Shown: positions 1-5,088 of the stretch, one piece after another
Numbering within the stretch: the first letter of the stretch is position 1
How the letters are laid out: each line of letters opens with the position of its first letter
DNA from: Oscillospiraceae bacterium
Lineage (GTDB): Bacteria > Bacillota > Clostridia > UMGS1883
Length of the DNA: 9,688 nucleotides
Direction: 5' to 3'
Assembly (NCBI GenBank): GCA_015069065.1
Contig: SVJI01000045.1
Location: forward strand, 1-9,688
Program-made: the position numbers and the translations under genes
The notes under the pieces: generated by a model
The model's database searches: none
What the model was told of the DNA's origin: nothing
What the model saw: the letters and a program-made list of their open reading frames with translations, nothing else

Positions 1-553
1 ATCTGTAGCAGTAGCGATTGTTGTCCCTGTGCTTAATGTTTTTTCGGTGATTGTGCTTGAATATTTCCGCGGAGGAAAGCCAGATGTGCGGAAGATACTT
101 AAAGGAATAGTGACAAATCCTCTTATCATTTCATCAATTATAGGAATTATAGTTCTTCTATCGGGGATAAAACTTCCGGGAATAATAAATACCGCCGTTA
201 ATGACGTTTCTAAAATAGCAACACCTCTGGCACTGATTCTTCTGGGCGCATCGATAAACCTGAGCCGTGTCAGGGGGAACCTGCGTCAGCTTGCGGTAGT
301 AATTTGCGGGAAGCTTATAATAATTCCCTTTATCGGCATTTCCATTGCGGTGATGCTTGGTATGCGGGGTGGAGATATTGCCCTTTTAATATCTGCACTG
401 GCATCGCCTACAGCGGTGTCATCTTATCCTATGGCTCAGCAGATGGACGGAGATGGCGAGCTTGCTGCACAGATTGTTGCCTTTGGAACAGCGCTGTGTA
501 TCATAACTGTATTTCTGTGGGTATTTATATTGAAGCAACTCAGTATTATATAA
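1..553 (+). CDS. AEC-family (auxin efflux carrier-like) transporter, C-terminal part
   Basis: This is a partial gene. The frame is open from base 2 and ends at TAA 551-553, leaving 183 residues, so the true start lies left of the window. The fragment is strongly hydrophobic, with about five membrane segments. It carries the features expected of the C-terminal half of AEC permeases: a TPLALILLGASI segment, and near the end LASPTAVSSYPMAQQM followed by a final transmembrane helix (IVAFGTALCIITVFLWVFIL). AEC proteins are integral membrane carriers, and several bacterial members move malate or other organic acids. The substrate cannot be told from this piece. The gene is transcribed toward rnpB and ends 14 bp before the shared bidirectional terminator. 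The family call is solid; the function is open. Confidence 0.85.
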   Translation, partial: SVAVAIVVPVLNVFSVIVLEYFRGGKPDVRKILKGIVTNPLIISSIIGIIVLLSGIKLPGIINTAVNDVSKIATPLALILLGASINLSRVRGNLRQLAVVICGKLIIIPFIGISIAVMLGMRGGDIALLISALASPTAVSSYPMAQQMDGDGELAAQIVAFGTALCIITVFLWVFILKQLSII

Positions 554-566
554 TAAATAAACGACA

Positions 567-608
567 TAAAAGGAGATGTAAAAACGAGCGTTTTTACATC
601 TCCTTTTA
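567..608. terminator. Bidirectional intrinsic terminator shared by the transporter gene and rnpB
   Basis: Bases 567-585 pair perfectly with 590-608, giving a 19-bp stem with the four-base loop GAGC (586-589). The central part is GGAGATGT (572-579) against ACATCTCC (596-603). Each arm is flanked by an A run on its 5' side and a T run on its 3' side, so the hairpin can end transcription from either direction. It lies 14 bp after the transporter stop codon and about 10 bp beyond the 3' end of mature RNase P RNA. Confidence 0.9.
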
Positions 609-616
609 TCTTTTGT

Positions 617-957
617 GATGAGTAATCCTGTAAGCCGAGTTCTGTCGTTTAAAACGGTCATCTATCTACGCCGTACATCTCTGCACGGCTCCAGCCGTCC
701 GTCGGATTATAGGCCGGACAAGCCAATCCTGTCGACGTTGCTTCAGATGGGGTTTACATGGCACAATGCGTTACCGCAATGTCGGTGGGCTCTTACCCCG
801 CCTTTCCACCCTTACCGATATAAATCGGCGGTTTATTTCTGTTGCACTTTCCTTAGAGTCGCCTCCACCGGGATTTCTCCGGCATCCTGTCCTGCGAAGC
901 TCGGACTTTCCTCATGGACGAATACACGCCCCCGCGACCGTTCAGATTACTCAGTGC
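617..957 (-). ncRNA. rnpB: RNase P catalytic RNA, type-A-like
   Basis: This is the RNA subunit of RNase P, which cleaves the 5' leader from pre-tRNAs. Read on the minus strand, the conserved core appears in order: GAGGAAAGTCC then a GGACAGGATGCCGG block (near 912-879), GGAAAGTGCAACAGAAA (near 853-837), a GGTAAGAGCCCACCG block, GTAAACCCCAT, AGATAGATGACCG, and ACGACAGAACTCGGCTTA near the 3' end. Helix P1 closes the molecule: TGAGTAATC (953-945) pairs with GATTACTCA (627-619). The arrangement around GTAAACCCCATC, with an internal P15-17-like arm, matches the ancestral type A rather than the Bacillus type B. The ends are approximate. The 5' end follows from the promoter at 963-991. The primary transcript probably runs into the terminator at 567-608 and is trimmed. 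Confidence 0.96.
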
Positions 958-962
958 AAATC

Positions 963-991
963 ATTCTATCACATTATCTGTGCTGTGTCAA
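963..991 (-). promoter_or_regulatory. Sigma-A promoter of rnpB, inside the end of the nif3-family gene
   Basis: On the minus strand, TTGACA (991-986) is separated by exactly 17 bp from TAGAAT (968-963). This is a perfect -35 box with a 5/6 -10 box. A start 6-8 bp beyond the -10 box falls at about 955-957, immediately before helix P1 of RNase P RNA. The -35 box and most of the spacer lie in the last codons of the nif3-family gene, whose stop codon (971-969) directly precedes the -10 box. Confidence 0.85.
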
Positions 992-1757
992 GGAGAGGGG
1001 AGACTTCTGCATCGCTGATAAAGATTTCAAGCTTATCTTTAAATTTTGCCTCCAGACGCTCCTTTAAAATCTCCCGCGCAATTATTTCACAGTCATAATG
1101 GCGTATTTCTATAAAATCTGTGGTATCACTTATTTTAAATTCTGAAATTTCGTGGTGCTTCAAATCGCCTGAGATATATACGTCGGCACCAAGCTCTCTG
1201 GCAATCTGTGTCAAAGAGCCGCCACCGCCTCCGTTGCATATGGCAACGGTTTTTATTTCTCTGTCGCCTGTAAAGGTGGAGTAGAGCGTTTTAATACCGA
1301 ATACCTCTTTTATGCGGTTTATCAGTGATTTAGCAGTTGTGCCCTTTGGTGCTTTGCACAGACGTCCAACATTGCCCTCCATACTTTCTACCGCTTTAAG
1401 TCCCAGTTTATCTGAAATGGTATCTGTAATGCCATCGGGGGCACTATCCATATTCGTATGGGCGCTATATATGCTGATACCGTTTTCCAGTGCAAAGACA
1501 AGGGCATCTCCTGCATCAGTAGCATCAGTAATGCTTTTTATAGGATTAAGAATAACAGGATGGTGAGTGATAATAAGCTCCGCGCCTTTTTCTGCTGCCT
1601 CTTTCACGACGTTTTTGTTACAGTCAAGACACAGTATAACCTTTGACACATCCTTTTCACACCGACCTGCCAGAAGTCCGATATTATCAAAATCCTCCGC
1701 ATACTCAGGCGGAAATTCTTTCTCGAGGAAATGTGTTATTTCACAAAGCTTAACCAT
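969..1757 (-). CDS. Nif3-family dinuclear metal centre protein (YqfO/YbgI-like)
   Basis: This is a 262-residue member of the Nif3 family, cytosolic proteins that hold a pair of metal ions. They are often annotated as GTP cyclohydrolase 1 type 2, but their physiological role is not settled. Visible ligand motifs are THHP (His65, His66), AHTNMD (His100, Asp104) and a C-terminal HYDCE (His220, Glu224), where most relatives have GHxxSE. A glycine-rich CNGGGGGS and a GDLKHH motif lie between. The protein is the short form, without the inserted domain of about 100 residues seen in Bacillus YqfO. I chose ATG at 1757 because GAGGGG lies eight bases upstream; an in-frame GTG at 1766 would add three residues and sit inside that ribosome site. 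The start overlaps the end of trmK by 8 bp, a pairing common in Firmicutes that implies translational coupling. Confidence 0.92.
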   Translation of the reverse strand: MVKLCEITHFLEKEFPPEYAEDFDNIGLLAGRCEKDVSKVILCLDCNKNVVKEAAEKGAELIITHHPVILNPIKSITDATDAGDALVFALENGISIYSAHTNMDSAPDGITDTISDKLGLKAVESMEGNVGRLCKAPKGTTAKSLINRIKEVFGIKTLYSTFTGDREIKTVAICNGGGGGSLTQIARELGADVYISGDLKHHEISEFKISDTTDFIEIRHYDCEIIAREILKERLEAKFKDKLEIFISDAEVSPLLDTAQIM

Positions 1758-2445
1758 TGTTTTCACCCCTCAGTAACCTTTCATATTCAGATTTAAGAAA
1801 CTCGCAGTGCGCCTTTCTCCCCGACGCAACCTCAGAATTGCCGACACTTTTTAGGATGCATTCGATTTCGTACAGGCGGTATCGCACATAATCATAAAAA
1901 AGCGGCGGTGTGTTTTTCAGCAGTAACGGACCTATTTCAAGCTCTGTTTCAGTAAGAGCGTGGTTGCATCCCCGCTTTGCCCGAAGTGCGCAATACATCT
2001 TGTTCCCCTCCTGCGCGACGGCTTCTTCCTCTATAATATAACCGTGTATGGAAAGATACTGCCTCAGGTGTCTGTGTGCCGTTTGCATCTGCAGTATAAA
2101 ATACTTACATCCCTTTTCGTTTTCCAGTATGCTTGCAATCGTCTCCCCGCCCATACCTGCAATGATACAGGTATCAGCCTCGTTTTGTCCTATGGCTGAA
2201 AATCCGTCGGAAAGCCTTGCTTCGACCTTATCCTCCGCATCAAAAAGGGCGATGTTTTTTTCCGCCTGTGCGAGGGGGCCTTTTTTTATATCTGCCGCAA
2301 TGACTTTTTCTGCAACACCTTTTTTTGCAAGATATATGGAAACATATCCGTGGTCAGTTCCTATGTCACATACCACATTCGATGGGGGAACGAGGTCTGC
2401 AATCATTTTTAATCTGGGAGTCAGGCTTTTTTCAATGTTCAGCAT
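1750..2445 (-). CDS. trmK: tRNA (adenine(22)-N(1))-methyltransferase TrmK
   Basis: TrmK uses S-adenosylmethionine to methylate N1 of adenine 22 in the D arm of certain tRNAs. The 231-residue protein shows the Rossmann methyltransferase motif CDIGTDHGY (residues 26-34), the acidic residue ending strand 2 in IAADI (Asp52), and the family signature IIAGMGGE (94-101). A downstream LQMQTAHRHLRQYL segment corresponds to the LQPxxxxxxLR region of relatives. The C-terminal part (about 165-231) is charged and helical, as in the family. Length is normal (about 225-235). Only six bases separate it from the yqeY-like stop codon. The ribosome site is weak (AAAGAG very close to the ATG), so it probably relies on coupling. 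The next gene overlaps its last codons. Confidence 0.93.
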   Translation of the reverse strand: MLNIEKSLTPRLKMIADLVPPSNVVCDIGTDHGYVSIYLAKKGVAEKVIAADIKKGPLAQAEKNIALFDAEDKVEARLSDGFSAIGQNEADTCIIAGMGGETIASILENEKGCKYFILQMQTAHRHLRQYLSIHGYIIEEEAVAQEGNKMYCALRAKRGCNHALTETELEIGPLLLKNTPPLFYDYVRYRLYEIECILKSVGNSEVASGRKAHCEFLKSEYERLLRGENNG

Positions 2446-2451
2446 TGCTCT

Positions 2452-2889
2452 TTACTCGCAAAGCTGTGCAACAACAGCGTTTATTATTTTACCGTCAGCC
2501 TTACCCTTAAGCTCTGCCATAACAGTTTTCATTATCATGCCCTTGTTTTTTGTGGCGATGACATCGGCATATTTTTCTGTAAGAAGTGCCTTAACCTCAT
2601 CTTCACTCATCTGGGCAGGGGCATACTCCTTAATAATCTCATAATTTACGGTGTATTCCTCAATCAGGTCAGTTCTGTCGGCAGGGCAGGTGTCAAGCTG
2701 CTCCTTTGCGGTTTTAAGCTCCTTAAGGAGAACTGCATCTGTCATTTCCTCTGTAATATCGTTGCGGACTCCGTTATCGATACCATACTTCTTTACGGCT
2801 GCAATCATTGAGGAAATAACGTTCTTCCTTACCTTATCCTGAGCCTTCATGGCTGCAATCATGTCCTTTTGTAATTTTTCCAGTGTCAT
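2452..2889 (-). CDS. YqeY/GatB-related family protein
   Basis: This small soluble protein (145 residues) is related to the C-terminal tRNA-binding tail domain of GatB, a subunit of the tRNA-dependent amidotransferase. Stand-alone YqeY proteins have no firmly established function. Supporting segments are the N-terminal LEKLQKDMIAAMKAQDK, a central helix ending in YEIIKEYAPAQMSEDEV, and the C-terminal MIMKTVMAELKGKADGK and INAVVAQL. These match the family in order, and the length is typical (about 148). ATG at 2889 is preferred because AAAGGA lies nine bases upstream; an in-frame TTG at 2898 directly abuts that site and is unlikely to be used. It sits between the radC-like gene (58-bp gap) and trmK (6-bp gap). 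Confidence 0.9.
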   Translation of the reverse strand: MTLEKLQKDMIAAMKAQDKVRKNVISSMIAAVKKYGIDNGVRNDITEEMTDAVLLKELKTAKEQLDTCPADRTDLIEEYTVNYEIIKEYAPAQMSEDEVKALLTEKYADVIATKNKGMIMKTVMAELKGKADGKIINAVVAQLCE

Positions 2890-2929
2890 TTTAAACAATC
2901 CTTTCTGTATTTTACTTTTTTTAAGGGAA

Positions 2930-2946
2930 GGATGGTCTTGCCATCC
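2930..2946. other. Small inverted repeat between the radC-like and yqeY-like genes
   Basis: GGATGG (2930-2935) and CCATCC (2941-2946) form a 6-bp stem around a five-base loop just after the radC-like stop codon. In the direction of transcription (minus) no U run follows, so it does not look like a strong terminator. It may be a processing or stability element, or chance. The rest of this 58-bp gap holds the yqeY ribosome site, and I see no convincing promoter. Confidence 0.4.
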
Positions 2947-2947
2947 G

Positions 2948-3634
2948 TTAATTTGGCATTAAACCACTATCTGCCATGCTTATGAATCTGTCAGATGATG
3001 CGGCAATTATGTGGTCGATTACATTTATGTCCATTCCCTCTAAGATTGTGCATAGCTGCTCTGTGAGAACACGGTCATTCTCCGAGGCAAAGGCACTTCC
3101 CGATGGGTGATTGTGCGCCAGTATTACTGCGCAGGCGTTATGGCGGACGACACATTCCACGACCTTTCGCGGGTGAATATTTGCGTGGGAAACCGTTCCC
3201 TCCTCCAGAATTTCAAAAGCAAGTACGTTTTTTTGTGCATCGAGGCATACAACGGCGAAAACCTCGCTCTTACGGTAGCCGAGCATACCGCATATATAGC
3301 TGCCTGCCTCCTGAGAATTATACAGGGCTTTCTTTTCACGCACGGCAAGACTGTTGTAAAACTGTGAAAGCTGGGGTATAAGCTTTATCAAAACGGCAGT
3401 ATGGGTTTTAATACCGTCAACCATACACAGTTCTTCCACAGATGCATTAAATACTGATGATGGAGTTGAAAACCTCTCCAGCAGTCTGTGCGCGAGCGGA
3501 TTTACATCCCCCTGAGGAATTGCATAAAAAAGTAGAAGCTCCAGCACCTCGTGATCTGCGAAGGCGGAAAGCCCCTCTTTTAAAAATCTCTCTTTAACTC
3601 TTTCTCTGTGACTTTTATGAATGTTGTTTTGCAT
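2948..3634 (-). CDS. RadC-like JAB1/MPN (JAMM) domain protein
   Basis: This 228-residue RadC/UPF0758-family protein has two parts. The N-terminal region has a helix-hairpin-helix-like fold, starting with SHRERVKERFLKEG and DHEVLELLLFYAIPQGD. The C-terminal part is a JAMM metalloprotease-like domain. The zinc signature HxHx10D is intact (His174, His176 in HNHPSG; Asp187), with Ser184 between. An earlier EEGTVSHANIHPRKVV segment carries the expected glutamate region. The radC name comes from a mis-assigned E. coli repair locus, and a DNA-repair role is not established. The start is uncertain. ATG 3634 fits family N-termini and begins four bases after the rnmV stop, with only a weak AGG 11 bases upstream. 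ATG 3658 would add eight residues and overlap rnmV. Confidence 0.9.
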   Translation of the reverse strand: MQNNIHKSHRERVKERFLKEGLSAFADHEVLELLLFYAIPQGDVNPLAHRLLERFSTPSSVFNASVEELCMVDGIKTHTAVLIKLIPQLSQFYNSLAVREKKALYNSQEAGSYICGMLGYRKSEVFAVVCLDAQKNVLAFEILEEGTVSHANIHPRKVVECVVRHNACAVILAHNHPSGSAFASENDRVLTEQLCTILEGMDINVIDHIIAASSDRFISMADSGLMPN

Positions 3635-3638
3635 GGTA

Positions 3639-4205
3639 TCACTTACCTGTAATTTCATAAAATTTTTCTTTTGTAATAAGTGCGTTGAGCGCATCAAGTA
3701 GTGAGTTTACTGAAATACCCACTGGGATTGACAGCTTACTGCACAGCTTAGTTCGTGCGGCGGCACTGTCCGTGCCGCCGTATAAACCTCTATCGAATAA
3801 ATCTGTTTTTGTAATTTTTTCGCCTGATGGGGTAGGGGTAGTGTACTGTGTCAGTACCTGTATCAGCACCTCATCGCTGATACCCTCTACGCCAAGCTTA
3901 CCCTCCTTTGAGGGACGGGACTTACGCCGCTCCTTGCCATATATTTCGGGAATATATGCCTGACGTACAGTGCCCTCATCAACGAAGCCTTTTATATGGC
4001 TGCGTATCATAAAGCCTGCTCTGTCAGAATCCGTCAGGATAAGGATTCCGCGTTCTTTTGCAAGGGTGCGGAAAAACTCCCTCTTTTGCTTGTCCTTAAA
4101 AATCCGAAATCCCTCGGTGGTGAATATCGGGGAAGAGCATATGCGTTCAAGCCGCATTTTGTCATATTTTCCCTCGACAATAATTACTTCCTTTATATTT
4201 AGCAT
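3639..4205 (-). CDS. rnmV: Ribonuclease M5 (5S rRNA maturation)
   Basis: RNase M5 makes the final cuts that produce mature 5S rRNA in Firmicutes, on precursor bound by ribosomal protein. The 188-residue product begins with a Toprim domain: the glutamate motif IIVEGKYD (Glu11) and the TDSDRAG motif (Asp59, Asp61), the metal-binding acidic residues of the fold. A conserved AYIPEIYGKERRKSRPSKEGKLGVEG stretch follows, split here only by family variation, then a C-terminal region (about 110-188) typical of the M5 family. Length is normal. The ATG shares its A with the TGA stop of hpf (one-base overlap), and there is no clear ribosome site, so translation is probably coupled to hpf. It is more often found beside ksgA; here it follows hpf. 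Confidence 0.9.
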   Translation of the reverse strand: MLNIKEVIIVEGKYDKMRLERICSSPIFTTEGFRIFKDKQKREFFRTLAKERGILILTDSDRAGFMIRSHIKGFVDEGTVRQAYIPEIYGKERRKSRPSKEGKLGVEGISDEVLIQVLTQYTTPTPSGEKITKTDLFDRGLYGGTDSAAARTKLCSKLSIPVGISVNSLLDALNALITKEKFYEITGK

Positions 4206-4729
4206 CAGTCTGTTTCGATAAGACCGTAGTCACCGTCCTTACGGCGGTAAACAATGTCTGTTGTGTTAGTCTGAGCGTTGCGGAATACAAAGAAGCTGTG
4301 TCCCAGAAGATTCATCTGTAAAACTGCCTCCTCAGCGCTCATTGGTTTAACATGGTGTGTTTTTGTTTTTACAATCTTTATTTCAGCGTCATCCTCAGGC
4401 ATCTCTGAAATAAAGTCAATTTCCTTTGAAACTCCGTCTCTGAGCTTCTTGGCAAGTCTTGTTTTATTTTTACGAATCTGGCGTGTGATTGCCTCTACAA
4501 TATCATCAGTTGCGTTATAAACCTCTTCATTGCGTTCCTCGGCACGGTAAATCATATCTGTCGTGCGTATGGTAAGTTCTACAATCATTTTATCCTTTTG
4601 TGTTCCTACAACAATGTCTGCAGTGGCATCACTGTTAAAGAATTTGCCCAATTTATCTATCTTTTTTATGAGCATTTCCTTTTTTTCATTACCCAGTTCA
4701 ACTTTTCTCAAATAAATGTTAGTTTTCAT
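4205..4729 (-). CDS. hpf: Ribosome hibernation promoting factor, long form
   Basis: Long HPF binds the 30S decoding channel and joins two 70S ribosomes into inactive 100S dimers in slow growth or stress. The 174-residue protein has the N-terminal S30AE domain (about 1-100, with MIVELTIRTTDMIYRAEERNEEVYNATDDIVEAITRQIRKNKTR split across its core strand and helix) and the C-terminal dimerisation domain (about 118-172: KPMSAEEAVLQMNLLGHSFF then FRNAQTN and VYRRKDGDYGLIE). A short charged linker separates them. The start is secure: AAGGAGGGG lies a few bases upstream of ATG 4729. It is the first gene of the leftward block. The promoter at 4816-4844 leaves a leader of about 80 bases that can fold into two hairpins. 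Confidence 0.94.
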   Translation of the reverse strand: MKTNIYLRKVELGNEKKEMLIKKIDKLGKFFNSDATADIVVGTQKDKMIVELTIRTTDMIYRAEERNEEVYNATDDIVEAITRQIRKNKTRLAKKLRDGVSKEIDFISEMPEDDAEIKIVKTKTHHVKPMSAEEAVLQMNLLGHSFFVFRNAQTNTTDIVYRRKDGDYGLIETD

Positions 4730-4752
4730 ATATGCCCCTCCTTAAAATGTTG

Positions 4753-4805
4753 TCAGACGCCGACAGGAAAAGCTTTCTGCAGGCATCTGAAAAGAGCCTT
4801 GCTCT
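4753..4805 (-). promoter_or_regulatory. Structured 5' leader of hpf (two hairpins)
   Basis: In the predicted hpf mRNA leader, AGAGC (4805-4801) and GCTCT (4797-4793) form a 5-bp hairpin followed by a short U run. Just downstream, 4790-4782 pairs with 4761-4753 in a 9-bp stem with a single G-U pair. Neither has a convincing terminator tail before the ribosome site, and neither matches a riboswitch class I recognise. A leader with such structure could modulate hpf translation or mRNA stability; that is inference. Confidence 0.4.
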
Positions 4806-4815
4806 CCTTAATTTC

Positions 4816-4844
4816 ATTATACTATAAAAGAATGTATTAGTAAA
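4816..4844 (-). promoter_or_regulatory. Predicted sigma-A promoter of hpf
   Basis: On the minus strand a perfect -10 box TATAAT (4821-4816) lies 17 bp after TTTACT (4844-4839), a 4/6 match to the -35 consensus. The expected transcription start is near 4809. No alternative sigma-B- or sigma-H-like element was evident, although hpf is stress-controlled in many Firmicutes. Confidence 0.65.
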
Positions 4845-4868
4845 TATGTTATTTCAAAAAATTTGGAA

Positions 4869-4884
4869 ACACTATATCTAGTGT
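4869..4884. promoter_or_regulatory. Near-perfect NrdR box, isolated
   Basis: The 16-mer ACACTATATCTAGTGT matches the known NrdR-box consensus ACACWATATATWGTGT at 15 of 16 positions and is a 6-bp inverted repeat (ACACTA/TAGTGT) around TATC. NrdR is the zinc/ATP-cone repressor of ribonucleotide reductase genes. The box lies about 158 bp upstream of the nrdD -35 element. I found no good partner box at the usual distance of 31-32 bp on either side. Its position between the hpf and nrdD promoters makes its target unclear. Confidence 0.7.
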
Positions 4885-5003
4885 CAAGAAGACTGTCGTG
4901 CTTTGTCAGAAAAATTGATTTTGAGACGGTTTTACCGTTATAAAAGTATCGCAAACCGCTATATAAAGCCTATATCCGCAAATATAGCCGTAAAACTAAA
5001 AAA

Positions 5004-5019
5004 TAACAATATCTTGTTA
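5004..5019. promoter_or_regulatory. NrdR-box-like operator, promoter-distal member of a tandem pair
   Basis: TAACAATATCTTGTTA matches the NrdR-box consensus at 11 of 16 positions, keeping the CAATAT/TTG core. It is a perfect 6-bp inverted repeat (TAACAA/TTGTTA) around TATC. It ends 7 bp before the nrdD -35 box. The second box starts exactly 32 bp further on, the spacing expected for two NrdR sites on the same helix face. Confidence 0.65.
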
Positions 5020-5026
5020 TTTGGTA

Positions 5027-5055
5027 TTGACAAAGCAACTATATATTGTTATAAT
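5027..5055 (+). promoter_or_regulatory. Consensus sigma-A promoter of nrdD
   Basis: TTGACA (5027-5032) and TATAAT (5050-5055) are both perfect and separated by exactly 17 bp. Transcription should start near 5060-5062, giving a leader of about 28 bases that contains the nrdD ribosome site GGAGGG (5077-5082). So strong a core promoter is normally held down by a repressor, which fits the NrdR-like boxes around it. Confidence 0.9.
5036..5051. promoter_or_regulatory. NrdR-box-like operator overlapping the nrdD promoter spacer and -10 box
   Basis: CAACTATATATTGTTA matches the NrdR consensus at 12 of 16 positions, including an uninterrupted 11-base core CTATATATTGT. It fills most of the spacer and covers the first two bases of the -10 box. 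A bound repressor here would block RNA polymerase directly. It pairs with the box at 5004-5019, 32 bp start to start. Confidence 0.7.
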
Positions 5056-5088
5056 AAGTATGCACGATTGAAAAGTGGAGGGAATAGG

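Noticed and set aside
615..1098. Two rightward open frames (615-1067 and 766-1098)
   Set aside because: They lie antisense to rnpB and the end of the nif3-family gene, lack ribosome sites, and their translations resemble no family. The RNA gene explains the sequence.
4882..4887. TTGACA on the minus strand as a second hpf promoter
   Set aside because: No acceptable -10 box occurs at 16-18 bp; the sequence there is A/T runs without a TATAAT-like hexamer.
4926..4938. Inverted repeat ACGGT-TTT-ACCGT as an operator or terminator
   Set aside because: A 5-bp repeat with no T run and no known motif; likely chance.
4915..4944. A second rightward promoter upstream of nrdD (TTGATT, 18 bp, TATAAA)
   Set aside because: The match is moderate in a very AT-rich stretch, and the perfect promoter at 5027-5055 is sufficient. 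Start mapping would be needed to revive it.
4903..5088. A 62-codon in-frame N-terminal extension of nrdD
   Set aside because: The consensus nrdD promoter lies inside it, so it would not be on the main transcript. ATG 5089 has a good ribosome site and family homology starts there.
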